From positions 1-57,365 of the forward strand of contig JAMCSN010000263.1 in assembly GCA_023381535.1 (NCBI GenBank): a DNA stretch of 57,365 nt. The letters run 5' to 3'. The notes under the pieces are model-generated. The model searched no databases. It saw only the letters and a program-made list of their open reading frames with translations, and was not told where the DNA came from. The position numbers and the translations under genes were made by a program. This document shows, piece after piece, positions 1 through 8,014 of the stretch (within the stretch, counting starts at the first letter, position 1; every line of letters starts with the position of its first letter). Origin of the DNA: Bacteroidota bacterium (GTDB taxonomy: Bacteria; Bacteroidota; Ignavibacteria; Ignavibacteriales; Melioribacteraceae).

Positions 1-125
1 ATGTTCTACTATTGCCGTACGTTGATTATTTCTCTGCGCTTCCTTTATTTTGTTCGTTATAATATTTAGTCACCTAATGTTCTTTTTAATATTACAATAG
101 TCAGATTTTATTATGAGGCAATGGG
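1..125. repeat. Left arm of a 125-base perfect inverted repeat
   Basis: These bases are the exact reverse complement of 57170-57294; I compared all positions by eye. The arm may continue beyond the window start, so 125 is a minimum length. It contains no recognisable gene. Its inner edge falls where the leftmost integron attC site would be expected to have its core box. Confidence 0.95.
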
Positions 126-305
126 CTCTGGCGTTTAACCTGCTGCCAAACACTGCAATGCAGGTTAATTTATTTAATTAAAAAAAATCTCTCAAACTTA
201 TTTAACAGTACTAACCAGAACAAGACAGCCGAACGTAACATCCTAAACCAAAAACCGGCAGAAAACCCGAACCGTGTAAGCAGTCAAGTTGAAAAGCGGT
301 TATAA
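122..305 (-). other. attC site of cassette 9 (left end altered)
   Basis: The right core box GTTATAA is at 299-305. The inner part shares the attC pattern of the array: a GCGTTTAACCTGCTGCC block near 131, aligned with GCGTTTAGCCCGCCGCC of the other sites, and a CAATGCAGG block near 157. The usual left core GTATAAC is absent; the sequence switches to the terminal inverted repeat at about 125. On the minus strand the cassette starts with GTTATAAGGC (around 1013), complementary to the R'' end here. Confidence 0.7.
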
Positions 306-311
306 GGCGTC

Positions 312-659
312 TTACTCTCGCATTAATCTTTCTTGTAATAGTTTTTGTAAATCTCTACGACCATCTAAAACACAATGGATGAAAACTACTTTCCCGATAA
401 TTTGATAAATAATGCGATATGGTTTATATGTTAGTTCTAGGAAATCATCTATACCAAGTAGGCTTAATTCTGGAGGGACATGACCACGATTAGGATATAC
501 TTGAAGAGATAAACATTTCTCATACAATTTTGAGTATAATTTTTCAGCTTTTTCTTCAGAATCATTGAAGAAAACATATTTATAGATTTCAAATAAATCT
601 TCTTCAGCAGAAGAAACGATATTAACTTTGAACTTCACGTTGTCCCCGTTTAAAATCAT
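312..659 (-). CDS. RelE/ParE-family toxin (cassette 9)
   Basis: A 115-residue basic protein with the RelE/ParE fold pattern: an N-terminal 'SAEEDLFEIYKYV' helix, a central 'YPNRGHVPPEL' segment, a 'YKPYRIIYQI' strand pair and a C-terminal 'VLDGRRDLQKLL', typical of toxins that cleave mRNA at the ribosome or poison gyrase. Which target applies cannot be decided. It overlaps the antitoxin gene upstream (622-924). A GTG at 638 with a GGGGA just upstream is a credible alternative start that would shorten both protein and overlap. Toxin-antitoxin cassettes are common in large integron arrays and are thought to stabilise them. Minus orientation matches the array. Confidence 0.85.
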   Translation of the reverse strand: MILNGDNVKFKVNIVSSAEEDLFEIYKYVFFNDSEEKAEKLYSKLYEKCLSLQVYPNRGHVPPELSLLGIDDFLELTYKPYRIIYQIIGKVVFIHCVLDGRRDLQKLLQERLMRE

Positions 660-924
660 TTATACGATTTCGAACATTTCCAAACGATTTTTCAAGTGTT
701 TTATAATTACCCTTTTTAATTTCTTTTCCACTCAACGCAAGTATTTTTAACAGAGCAATACTCTCTTGTGTCTTCTCATACACTTTAACATCTTGAAGAA
801 TAACTTTTGCTTCACCATTATGAGTAATAATTAATGTTTTCCGATTTTCTGCAACATCCCGAACAACCTCGGAGGCATGAGTTTTTAAATAACTAATTGG
901 TTTTACAGCTTCACTAAATTTCAT
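622..924 (-). CDS. Phd/YefM-family antitoxin (cassette 9)
   Basis: About 100 residues starting MKFSEAVKPISYLKTHASEVV, the Phd/YefM DNA-binding N-terminus, with 'RKTLIITHNGEAKVILQDV' following. The C-terminal half should wrap the toxin. The ATG at 924 has a good AAAGGGA upstream; an in-frame ATG at 939 has none, so 924 is preferred. It is the first gene of a two-gene operon with the RelE-like toxin and would repress its own promoter, which lies at 950-979. Confidence 0.85.
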   Translation of the reverse strand: MKFSEAVKPISYLKTHASEVVRDVAENRKTLIITHNGEAKVILQDVKVYEKTQESIALLKILALSGKEIKKGNYKTLEKSFGNVRNRINDFKRGQREVQS

Positions 925-949
925 TTTATTCCCTTTCATTTTGCGACTA

Positions 950-979
950 CAATATAGCCCTTTAAGTAGTCTATATCAA
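950..979 (-). promoter_or_regulatory. Bacteroidota-type promoter of the cassette 9 toxin-antitoxin operon
   Basis: On the minus strand a TTG (979-977) is followed after 20 bases by TATATTG (956-950), close to the Bacteroidota -33/-7 pattern TTG...TAnnTTTG. It ends 25 bases before the preferred antitoxin start. The operon thus carries its own promoter inside the cassette. Confidence 0.55.
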
Positions 980-1006
980 TCCTAATATCAAATCAAGATT
1001 TAAGCC

Positions 1007-1108
1007 TTATAACGGTGCTGCTAACCGGCAGCTCAGAACAACAATGCCGAACTGTTCCGAAGGAATCCCTTCGGGAAAAACGCGGTCGGGTGCAAAAGCT
1101 TGTTAGGT
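1007..1108 (-). other. attC site of cassette 8
   Basis: Core boxes TTATAAC (1007-1013) and GTTAGGT (1102-1108) bound a foldable stretch with the array's conserved block (AACCGGCAGC...AACAACAATGCCG). It is the shortest attC here, about 100 bases. It holds an extra hairpin, CCGAAGGAATCCCTTCGG. The R'' end on the minus strand (AACACCTAAC) is complementary, with one mismatch, to the start of cassette 8 at 1961. Confidence 0.85.
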
Positions 1109-1163
1109 GTTTTTTAATAATATGCTTAACATTTTTAATTAATCACCATCTAAAGTGTTCAGA

Positions 1164-1901
1164 TTACTTTGCTAAACTAAATAGCTTTTTTGTAAATAAT
1201 ATCATCCACCCCATTACAAAAAGACCTCCGGGCGCTGCAATAACTGTTGCCATTTCTTTTGTTTGAGGCATAAAGGTTACGAGAAAAATATATATCGTTA
1301 ACAAAATATTTCCAATAACTCCTAAATAAGAGTTTATTCTTGTAAAGATTTTGCCTCTTAACATTACAAAGGACATTACTATTCCTCCAACAGTGGGCAA
1401 CAAGAATCCAACAAATGCACTTAGACTTCCGTGAGCACCTTTTGCTAGCATTGCTTCGCCCGCCGCTGCCATTAATAATCTTGTAGATTCAGAAGTCGTT
1501 TTAAAGTATTGGATACTTAGCTCATACATTGGTAGAGCTGTATTATTAGAAATAAATAATATTGTTCCTACAAGAAATATAATTAGTGCAAAAAAAGAAT
1601 AAGTAGGTTTTATATTTCTGTGAGCAGCGTAAAGAGCATAGTACGTTGGAATCAAAATAATTTGATTTACAGCATTTAATAAATCAAGATTATACAGCCC
1701 CATCAACCAATTATGTTGAAATTGTTCAAAGCGTTCAATAGCTGTTTGGGGTAACAGAGTTAAATTGCCTCCAGAAGAAGAACCAATAACAATGTCAATT
1801 ATTATTCCCCCTAAAACAATAATAGTTGTTATTGCACCAATTTTATAAATGCTTTTCCATTGTTTAACAATCTCTTCATTTTCAATATTCTGGGAAGACA
1901 T
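1164..1901 (-). CDS. Multi-pass membrane protein, DUF4386-like (cassette 8)
   Basis: A 245-residue protein with about six hydrophobic segments and no cleavable signal. The first segment follows a short charged N-terminus (KQWKSIYKIGAITTIIVLGGIIIDIVI). The layout resembles DUF4386, an integral membrane family of unknown function often carried on mobile DNA; this match is from memory of the pattern and is tentative. It is the sole gene of its cassette. I saw no clear promoter before it, so it may depend on read-through from neighbouring cassettes. Confidence 0.6.
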   Translation of the reverse strand: MSSQNIENEEIVKQWKSIYKIGAITTIIVLGGIIIDIVIGSSSGGNLTLLPQTAIERFEQFQHNWLMGLYNLDLLNAVNQIILIPTYYALYAAHRNIKPTYSFFALIIFLVGTILFISNNTALPMYELSIQYFKTTSESTRLLMAAAGEAMLAKGAHGSLSAFVGFLLPTVGGIVMSFVMLRGKIFTRINSYLGVIGNILLTIYIFLVTFMPQTKEMATVIAAPGGLFVMGWMILFTKKLFSLAK

Positions 1902-1954
1902 TAATTTATCTCCGATAATTATTGTTTAACAACTTTTCATATATTATTTGAAAC

Positions 1955-2167
1955 ACCTGACGGCGTGCGTTTAGCCCGCCGCCCATAACTACAATGACGG
2001 AATTATTAACGCAACTTTATTTTTATAAACCTGTCCCGCGCTCTTTGCGGGATCAGTTTTGTTTTGCTAATCAACTTTTACAACAAACTAATTCTGAAAA
2101 ACTAAACCCGAATGCGACTCAATTAGACCGCATCGAAGACGCGGTCGCTTTGAGTTGCTGGTTATAC
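1955..2167 (-). other. attC site of cassette 7
   Basis: Bounded by ACCTGAC (1955-1961, a variant core reading GTCAGGT on the minus strand) and GTTATAC (2161-2167). It contains the conserved GTTTAGCCCGCCGCCC block and an inner hairpin built on GACCGC...GCGGTC. The R'' end on the minus strand (AATGTATAAC) is complementary to the start of cassette 7 at 2701. Confidence 0.85.
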
Positions 2168-2199
2168 ATTTTAACATATATCTAGACATTGAAAAACAT

Positions 2200-2667
2200 T
2201 CAATCCTTCTTTCCATCTGGTATATTGGAAACGCTCATCTCTGAACCATTTGGATAACATATTACACGTTTTGTGATTGAACCATCTTGAATATCTGCAC
2301 CAAAGAGTGCTTTTTTATCATCACGGATTGCGGAAGAATAAATTTTACCCGCTCTGATGATTGAATACTTTTTATAATATTTTACCAAATGATTCTTAAC
2401 GGGTTCAGGAAGAGCTGATATTTCAGTCTCAATCATATTCATATATAATGTATCTGCCCGGAATATTACATTAATATGCTTACCATCTTCCATAAAGGAT
2501 GCTCGAGTTATTTCGAAATTCTTAGACCATTTTACATCTTTAGCCATTGGATAAATTTTAGTAAGCTCAACCTTTACTTTCTCTGAAACAATGATTTCCT
2601 TTTTTTCTTGTGCATAAAGAGAAATTGAGAATAAAAGAACAAAACATAATAAGATTGATTTCTTCAT
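2200..2667 (-). CDS. Exported PepSY-like protein (cassette 7)
   Basis: A 155-residue protein with a clear signal peptide (MKKSILLCFVLLFSISLYAQ, cleavage after AQ). The mature part, with 'PMAKDVKWSKNFEITRASFMEDGKHINVIF', has the alternating strand pattern of the small periplasmic PepSY-like/DUF2874 proteins of Bacteroidota. The function of such proteins is unknown. An AAGGA ribosome-binding site lies just upstream of the ATG. The family assignment is by pattern only. Confidence 0.6.
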   Translation of the reverse strand: MKKSILLCFVLLFSISLYAQEKKEIIVSEKVKVELTKIYPMAKDVKWSKNFEITRASFMEDGKHINVIFRADTLYMNMIETEISALPEPVKNHLVKYYKKYSIIRAGKIYSSAIRDDKKALFGADIQDGSITKRVICYPNGSEMSVSNIPDGKKD

Positions 2668-2694
2668 GATGAATATTCCTTAATTGATTAAAAT

Positions 2695-2882
2695 GTATAA
2701 CGACGTTGCGTTTAGCCCGCCGCCCAACACAGCAATGCAGCTTTGAAAAACTATGCCTATGATTTTTAATTTATTTTTCTTTTTAACCTCCTTCAAAGAG
2801 CAACTAACTTTTGTCAACCCAACTTATTATTACTTCAAACGACCGTATCGGAGATGCGGTCGGCTTGAAGAACGGGTTATGC
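2695..2882 (-). other. attC site of cassette 6
   Basis: Core boxes GTATAAC (2695-2701) and GTTATGC (2876-2882), with the shared TTTAGCCCGCCGCCC block and a GACCGTATCGGAGATGCGGTC hairpin. The R'' end on the minus strand (AGGCATAAC) matches the complement of the cassette 6 start at 3751. Confidence 0.88.
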
Positions 2883-3725
2883 CTTTATTCTCTTTATGTT
2901 TATCGCAAAAGTATCCTTGTCTAGCGTTGCATTAAATAATTCTATGTGAGAATAAATTGTATCGGATTTTAATATTGATTTTATTTCTTCTTTATGCGAA
3001 TCTTCCATTTTAGAACCAAGAATTATAGAAGAAATTGAACTTGCTGGGACATCAAACAAATAGATTGGATATTTTTCATTATGAATTATTTCTGAAGCAT
3101 CAGTAAATGGAAGAATCATTCTCCATTCTGATTCATATTCCCAATTCGTATGTTTGATTGTAAATATTTCAACTCCATTAGGATTCATCAGATTTATTTG
3201 AGGTCTCTTATTAACATAGACAACTTTCCTTAAATGTCTTAGCTCATCATTTACACTTATTCTTTGATTGAAATAGGTATGCTCACCATTAAATCCAATA
3301 ACATAGCCCATATGATTTTCTGAATAGTGTGACCACATAAGTTGATGATCACATTTTTCTGACAATGATAAAGCTCCCATTCCAACATCAAATTTGCTTT
3401 TTAAAACATCTGGCAACAATTCAATTACATTATTCATATTCTCTATTACATATGGCTTAAGATATTCTTCAAGAGGTAATGCAAGATTAATAAAATCCTC
3501 TTTAGAAATAATCGATTGCACCACTGGATACTTTTCATAACCTTCTTCAATTAATGACTTAAAATCCTTCTTAGTTAATTCATAAATATTGGTTTGCTCA
3601 GATATTTTATCAATATTAATACTTATTTCAAAAGGATCATTCATAGCACCAAACTGCGTAAATCTAATTTTAAGCTTAGACAAAACATCTATTCTATCAG
3701 GTGAAAGGTATTTATAAAGTGTCAT
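2877..3725 (-). CDS. DUF2971 domain protein (cassette 6)
   Basis: A 282-residue soluble protein. It opens with 'MTLYKYLSPDRIDVLSKLKIRFTQFGAMNDPFE', the characteristic N-terminus of DUF2971, and carries 'SLSEKCDHQLMWSHYSENHMGYVIGF' and 'HTNWEYESEWRMILPF', also typical. The family is widespread on mobile elements and near defence genes, but no activity is established. The stop codon lies inside the attC boundary, as often in tightly packed cassettes. Confidence 0.82.
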   Translation of the reverse strand: MTLYKYLSPDRIDVLSKLKIRFTQFGAMNDPFEISINIDKISEQTNIYELTKKDFKSLIEEGYEKYPVVQSIISKEDFINLALPLEEYLKPYVIENMNNVIELLPDVLKSKFDVGMGALSLSEKCDHQLMWSHYSENHMGYVIGFNGEHTYFNQRISVNDELRHLRKVVYVNKRPQINLMNPNGVEIFTIKHTNWEYESEWRMILPFTDASEIIHNEKYPIYLFDVPASSISSIILGSKMEDSHKEEIKSILKSDTIYSHIELFNATLDKDTFAINIKRIKA

Positions 3726-3744
3726 AATCTTATTTTAGCTATAG

Positions 3745-4094
3745 GCATAACGGCATTGTTTTTAAGCCGCCGCCCATAACAAGAATGCAGCTTTGAAAAG
3801 CGAACGCCAATAATTTATAGTTAACTTTTTTTATCACAGGATCAAAGCACGTAAAGGTTCTCTTGGTGCCATTAAAGCTACTGCACGGAAGATCGCCGTT
3901 ATCTTCTATAATGTTATGACAAAAGGAATTGAATTTGTTGAACAAGGTATTAAACAATACGAACAAAAAATCTGGCAGAGCAATTCCTTCGGAAAAAGAA
4001 CGACAAATAAAATATTCACACAAACAAGCGCACCGTTTTGGGCTTACACTAATTGCTCAAGTAGAGTGAGTTCATTAGCAGCGGCATGTTATAC
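3745..4094 (-). other. attC site of cassette 5, enlarged by an IS remnant
   Basis: Core boxes GCATAAC (3745-3751) and GTTATAC (4088-4094) and the conserved AAGCCGCCGCCCATAACAAGAATGCAG block mark it as an attC. At 350 bases it is nearly twice the usual size in this array. Most of the extra length is the transposase-like stretch at 3820-4078. The R'' end (AAACTGTATAAC on the minus strand) matches the complement of the cassette 5 start at 5295. Confidence 0.75.
3820..4078 (+). pseudogene. Remnant of an IS110-family transposase C-terminus inside attC
   Basis: The plus-strand frame through 3841 reads FYHRIKARKGSLGAIKATA, then RKIAVIFYNVMTKGIEFVEQ and GIKQYEQK. I recognise this as the conserved C-terminal helix region of IS110/IS116-type transposases. 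The frame continues open to 4137, but the later part no longer resembles the family and no N-terminal DEDD domain is present, so this is a fragment. Insertion of IS1111-type elements of this family specifically into attC sites is established in proteobacterial integrons, which suits the location. Confidence 0.7.
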
Positions 4095-4113
4095 AGTTTT
4101 ACTTTACGACTTT

Positions 4114-5241
4114 TTATTCAGGTTTTGTCCAGAATAAATCAGGATTGTTAGTTTTGTAATATATAAAATTCACACCCGTCTCCTTATTTGCCACTTCCTT
4201 TTTCTGTGGTGTTTGTTCAATCCCATCCAACGGCAAAAGCTCAACATAAGTTACTCCTTTACCTTCATTCCAAGTTTCGGTGTCATATTCACTTACTAAA
4301 GGGCATTGCAGTCTATAAAGATTTTTTGCCATATAGTATTCTAAGTAAAATTCTTTGGGCTCTAATTCTTCACTGTTCCTATTAGCATCTGCATTCAAAA
4401 CTAATGGCTGTTCTTTAATCAACCGTTCTCTTACTTCTTGTATTCCCAATAAATTGCCTTTATCGTCCATCACGTAAGCATCAAAAGTTGGGTCTATCCA
4501 AATCCATTTATTTAAATCTTTGCTGTAAACCATATTAATAACGTGGCAGTCATCAAATTTAGTTTCTCTCGGCATACAAGTAACAAAACGTGATTTTATG
4601 CCCATAGATAGGTAACACTCGTTTAGTATCGTTGCCAACATTCTACAATTAACTCCGCGTTTTTCAGCTTTACATACTTTTATTAAATCAATTGCATTTT
4701 TTAATGTTGGGTTATTACTGTTACCATCGTGTTTAATTAAATTATGGACCCAATGCATTAAATTAAATATTTGAGATAGCTCTCGACCTTTCCCAGCAAC
4801 AGAATCTAAATTCAATTTTTTTCTAACTCTAACAAGATTTGGGTCGTCTTGAGATTGGTAAGTAAATTTTGGAATAAAACGATTGTCGGAATAGTTGTAT
4901 TCTTTTGCTTTTCTTAAAACTTCTAACTTTGACGGCTCGTAAACAATTCGAGTTTTAGCGGAATCTTTTTCATTTAGTAATATTATGAAATCATAGTTTT
5001 CTTTGAGATTAATGCTAAAAGAAATTGAATCAACGTCAGTATAAAATGTTACCCGCTTAGCAGAAGTTGTATAAACATCTGGATTTAGTTCTGGGGCAAT
5101 TGTCCAATAGTTTTTTCTTAAATTATTATCATCTTTGATGTCGACCATTTTAGAATGAGCTTTGATTATTGGCAGTTTATTTTGGGCAAATAAAATCTGA
5201 GTCATAAATAGAATTATTAATAAGCTAAATTTTACTTTCAT
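4114..5241 (-). CDS. Exported transglutaminase-like protein (cassette 5)
   Basis: A 375-residue protein with a signal peptide (MKVKFSLLIILFMTQILFAQ). A transglutaminase-like core of the cysteine-protease fold spans about residues 155-260: C199 in 'RGVNCRMLAT', H233 in 'DDCHVINMVYS' and D250 in 'WIWIDPTFDAY' form the expected triad. Such proteins act as peptidases or cross-linking enzymes in the periplasm; the substrate cannot be told. It is unusually large for a cassette gene but is cleanly bounded by attC sites and ends 20 bases before its own. Confidence 0.8.
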   Translation of the reverse strand: MKVKFSLLIILFMTQILFAQNKLPIIKAHSKMVDIKDDNNLRKNYWTIAPELNPDVYTTSAKRVTFYTDVDSISFSINLKENYDFIILLNEKDSAKTRIVYEPSKLEVLRKAKEYNYSDNRFIPKFTYQSQDDPNLVRVRKKLNLDSVAGKGRELSQIFNLMHWVHNLIKHDGNSNNPTLKNAIDLIKVCKAEKRGVNCRMLATILNECYLSMGIKSRFVTCMPRETKFDDCHVINMVYSKDLNKWIWIDPTFDAYVMDDKGNLLGIQEVRERLIKEQPLVLNADANRNSEELEPKEFYLEYYMAKNLYRLQCPLVSEYDTETWNEGKGVTYVELLPLDGIEQTPQKKEVANKETGVNFIYYKTNNPDLFWTKPE

Positions 5242-5288
5242 TTTATCCTCTTGGTTTATTAATGTATTTGGTCAATATAAATTAAACT

Positions 5289-5498
5289 GTATAATGGCGT
5301 GGTCTAAGGCGCAGCCCCAAACTACAATGCCGAACTTGTTAATAAATTTTATAATTACAAAAAACTTTCATAGCACGACTACCTTGAATGGCAATGCCAA
5401 AACGGAACGACTAACTCTAAAATCTCTAAAATGCCGAATGTGAATACAGTCTACCCCGATGAATATCGGGGCTGTCGCCCTTGAGCCACTGGTTATAT
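5289..5498 (-). other. attC site of cassette 4
   Basis: Core boxes GTATAAT (5289-5295, variant) and GTTATAT (5492-5498). The conserved block here is the TCTAAGGCGCAGCCCC...ACTACAATGCCGAAC version shared with the cassette 1 site. An inner hairpin is CCCCGATGAATATCGGGG. The R'' end (GCAATATAAC on the minus strand) is exactly complementary to the cassette start at 6153. Confidence 0.85.
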
Positions 5499-5515
5499 TG
5501 CGTCTCATATTCCTC

Positions 5516-5546
5516 TTGATACTATCAGAATAATGATATAATTTTG
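5516..5546 (+). promoter_or_regulatory. Bacteroidota-type promoter of the cassette 4 toxin-antitoxin operon
   Basis: TTG at 5516-5518, then 20 bases, then TAATTTTG at 5539-5546, an exact match to TAnnTTTG. It ends 22 bases before the antitoxin ATG. The promoter is inside the cassette and points against the direction of the array, so this operon does not depend on an integron promoter. Confidence 0.7.
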
Positions 5547-5568
5547 ACACATACAAAAAGGAACATTT

Positions 5569-5841
5569 ATGCCAATTATAAAACCAATATCTGATTTGAG
5601 AAACAAATCAAACGAAATATCGGAACTTGCCAACAATTCTAACGAGCCAATATTCATAACAAAGAATGGTGAGGGAGATTTAGTTGTTATGTCAATGTCT
5701 CATTATTCCAAGCTGCAATTAAAACTTGATTTACTTAGCAAACTATCTGTTGCACAGAATCAAAAAGCGGATGGAGACAAAGGACGGACACTAAAACAAG
5801 TTATGACTGATATTCGGAATTCGATTAATGCCAACAGATAA
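5569..5841 (+). CDS. Phd/YefM-family antitoxin (cassette 4, reversed orientation)
   Basis: A 90-residue protein beginning 'MPIIKPISDLRNKSNEISELANNSNEPIFITKNGEGDLVVMSMSHY', a textbook Phd/YefM DNA-binding domain. It should repress its own promoter and neutralise the toxin encoded next, whose gene overlaps it by 14 bases. A GGAAC-type ribosome-binding site precedes the ATG. It is on the opposite strand to the other cassette genes, as expected for a gene with its own promoter. Confidence 0.9.
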   Translation: MPIIKPISDLRNKSNEISELANNSNEPIFITKNGEGDLVVMSMSHYSKLQLKLDLLSKLSVAQNQKADGDKGRTLKQVMTDIRNSINANR

Positions 5842-6136
5842 ATACCAAATTCGGCTACTAAGAATTGCCGAAGAAGATTTTACTGAAATAATATCTTTTA
5901 TCGCAGCTGATAATCCGACTGCTGCTGAAGCAATCGCTGACAAAATTGAAAAGAACATTGAACTTCTATCCGGGAATCCTATGCTTGGCAGAATACCACG
6001 AGATGAGGACATTAAAAATCTCGGATACAGATATATAATTGTCCAAAATTATATCGTGTTCTATACTATTGAAGAAAGAACAATTTTCATTCATAGAATT
6101 TTACACGGCGCAAGAAATTATAAAACCCTACTCTAA
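5828..6136 (+). CDS. RelE/ParE-family toxin (cassette 4)
   Basis: A 102-residue protein with the ParE/RelE signature: 'RLLRIAEEDFTEIISFIAADNP', 'LLSGNPMLGRIPRDEDIKNLGYRYIIVQNYIVFYTIEERTIFIHRILHGARNYKTLL'. The 'HRILHGARNY' ending is typical of ParE-like toxins. It is the second gene of the operon and overlaps the antitoxin. It ends just before the cassette boundary. Its sequence differs clearly from the cassette 9 toxin, so the two systems are separate acquisitions rather than duplicates. Confidence 0.9.
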   Translation: MPTDKYQIRLLRIAEEDFTEIISFIAADNPTAAEAIADKIEKNIELLSGNPMLGRIPRDEDIKNLGYRYIIVQNYIVFYTIEERTIFIHRILHGARNYKTLL

Positions 6137-6146
6137 CCATTAAGCA

Positions 6147-6334
6147 ATATAACGGCGTTGCCGCTAACCGGCAGCCCAGAACAAGGATGCAGAATAGTTG
6201 CAACTAACTTTTATTTATAAAAATGTTTCTTAGAACAACCTACCTTAAAGAGCTACTAAACTTTGTCAACGCAATTTTATAATTACACAAATGCCGCACT
6301 GAAAAACGCTGTCCGGTTGAGCGGCGGGTTATAC
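6147..6334 (-). other. attC site of cassette 3
   Basis: Core boxes ATATAAC (6147-6153) and GTTATAC (6328-6334), with the GCTAACCGGCAGCCCAGAACAAGGATGCAG version of the conserved block. The R'' end on the minus strand (AGTGTATAAC) is complementary over 10 bases to the cassette 3 start at 7087. Confidence 0.88.
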
Positions 6335-6396
6335 ACTATTATTGAAAGATGATTTTTTCTCTTCCCTTACTTAGACATCAATTATAAAAATTATTT

Positions 6397-7050
6397 CTAT
6401 TGTTTAATCTTTAGATTTGCGATCATGCCAAATTCATTACACCAAAGACCAACCGAACCATCTATTCGATTGGATAGTTCGTTTACTACAAGGCTTGGTT
6501 TGTTTGCACTATTCACATAAACTTTTACCTCAGGCTTTTGTACTACAATCTTAGCATGAAACCATTCATCACCATTGGGTGCCGGTTCAATACCTTTTTC
6601 ATATTCTCCAGGGTTCTCATCACGCAATCGTTTCCATGTCCAATCTGGATGTGAAATATATTGAACAGCATGAGATTTATTAACGGGATTAGGAGAACGG
6701 AAATTAAACGGGCGAAAATAAATCGCATCATAAGTATTTTCATCAACAACACGGATAGCAATACCAACGAAACTGCTTTGTGGAGGTCCGCTTTTCCCTT
6801 TTGCATCAAATTCTATAATTCCGTTTGTGAATTTAAAGCCATCAAGCCAAATAAGATCGTCGCCATCGGTTTTTGTTATTATTAATGCTTCAGCGGAATC
6901 TTTTTTTGCAAGTTCCGTTGAAACGAACTTGCCTTTCCAACCGCTTCCATTTATCGCAGTATTAAGGTCTGGTATAAAAATATCTTGAGCATGTAATGAA
7001 GATATAAATATCGATGCGAGATATAAGCTGATTATAATTTTTTTCCCCAT
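6397..7050 (-). CDS. Exported LamG/DUF1080-like sugar-binding protein (cassette 3)
   Basis: A 217-residue protein with a signal peptide (MGKKIIISLYLASIFISSLHAQ). The mature part has the jelly-roll pattern of DUF1080/concanavalin-like domains: 'DGFKFTNGIIEFDAKGKSG', 'FVGIAIRVVDENTYDAIYFRPFNFRSP', 'GDEWFHAKIVVQKPEVKVYVN' and 'IDGSVGLWCNEFGMIANLKI'. This fold usually binds or cleaves carbohydrates outside the cytoplasm. Catalytic residues cannot be assigned. It is the sole gene of its cassette. Confidence 0.72.
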   Translation of the reverse strand: MGKKIIISLYLASIFISSLHAQDIFIPDLNTAINGSGWKGKFVSTELAKKDSAEALIITKTDGDDLIWLDGFKFTNGIIEFDAKGKSGPPQSSFVGIAIRVVDENTYDAIYFRPFNFRSPNPVNKSHAVQYISHPDWTWKRLRDENPGEYEKGIEPAPNGDEWFHAKIVVQKPEVKVYVNSANKPSLVVNELSNRIDGSVGLWCNEFGMIANLKIKQ

Positions 7051-7080
7051 TCCTTTCCTTCATATTAATTTTAGACTAGT

Positions 7081-7268
7081 GTATAACGGCGTTGCGTTTA
7101 GCCCGCCGCCCAAAACAACAATGCGAACATTTTCAACGCAACTTTATTTTTAAAATCAGTTTTGTTTTGCAATCACACTTTTAAGAACAACTTACTTTGA
7201 AAAACTAAACCCGAATAACTCACTACGACCGATTCGAAGAAGCGGTCGGGCTGAGACGCGGGTTAGCT
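7081..7268 (-). other. attC site of cassette 2
   Basis: Core boxes GTATAAC (7081-7087) and GTTAGCT (7262-7268). The outer stem pairs AACGGCGTTGCGTTTAGCCC with GGGCTGAGACGCGGGTT, leaving unpaired bases as in known attC hairpins. An inner hairpin is GACCGATTCGAAGAAGCGGTC. The R'' end on the minus strand (GCAGCTAAC) is exactly complementary to the cassette 2 start (GTTAGCTGC at 8021). Confidence 0.9.
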
Positions 7269-7984
7269 GCTTGGGACTGTTTATTAATTTTACTTTTTAT
7301 TTTTACGAAACGATATTTATTTAACTTGCCTTTACTTTTTAGATTATTGATATCAATGCCGAATTCTTTAAGAAGGTTAATATTAAGTTCCCATTTTTGT
7401 CCACTTCTTAATTTCCATTCCTTGAAAACGACACTCACAATTTTCTCAGCAGTTTCTTTACTTAAACGATTTACTTTCTTGAATCGATTTAATGCTCTGT
7501 CTCCATTTCCTAAAATTCCAGCAAGACCTATATGTTTGACTTCGTGGCACAAAGGACAAATAGCTTGGAAGCTACCTAATGTTTGTGTCAAATTATTATC
7601 ATTATAAATCCACACTTCATGGCATTCTACAGGGTGTCTTGTTCCTTTTCCACCACAAATTTCACAAAGGTAATTTGCTTTTGCGTAGACGGATTTTCTA
7701 ATTCTGTCCCACTCACTTTGTTTTACGTTTTTTCTAGTATTTGAAAACCAACAACTTGAAGGCACTAGTTCAATCTGAAGTTTCAAAGTTTTATGACGCG
7801 CTAATAACTGTTTATCCTTCTCTGTAAGTCTTAATCGTTTGGTCTGAGACTTTCTTGAACTCTTTTTTAATTTTTTAACCGGATGATTGGCAGTGGTATT
7901 TTTAACAATTCGCTTCTTTATAACCTTCTTTGGCATTGTCTTCTTATATAATTTATTACTTTTTTTTACTTTTTTAGTTATCAT
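7223..7984 (-). CDS. HNH-type protein with a lysine-rich N-terminal tail (cassette 2)
   Basis: A 253-residue protein. Residues 1-60 are extremely rich in K and R (MITKKVKKSNKLYKKTMPKK and onward), suggesting nucleic-acid binding. A zinc-type HNH region follows around residues 110-170: 'CEICGGKGTRHPVECHEVW' and 'FQAICPLCHEVKHIG' supply two CxxC pairs and candidate catalytic histidines. HNH proteins of this sort are nucleases in mobile DNA or defence settings, but no such role is shown here. The 3' end of the gene runs into its attC. Confidence 0.7.
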   Translation of the reverse strand: MITKKVKKSNKLYKKTMPKKVIKKRIVKNTTANHPVKKLKKSSRKSQTKRLRLTEKDKQLLARHKTLKLQIELVPSSCWFSNTRKNVKQSEWDRIRKSVYAKANYLCEICGGKGTRHPVECHEVWIYNDNNLTQTLGSFQAICPLCHEVKHIGLAGILGNGDRALNRFKKVNRLSKETAEKIVSVVFKEWKLRSGQKWELNINLLKEFGIDINNLKSKGKLNKYRFVKIKSKINKQSQAANPRLSPTASSNRS

Positions 7985-8014
7985 ATAAATTTTGCTAACT
8001 TACCTAAACTTAGC

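Noticed and set aside
1994..2185. Short plus-strand open frame within the cassette 7 attC
   Set aside because: It lies almost entirely in an attC hairpin and has no domain similarity; similar frames arise in other attC sites.
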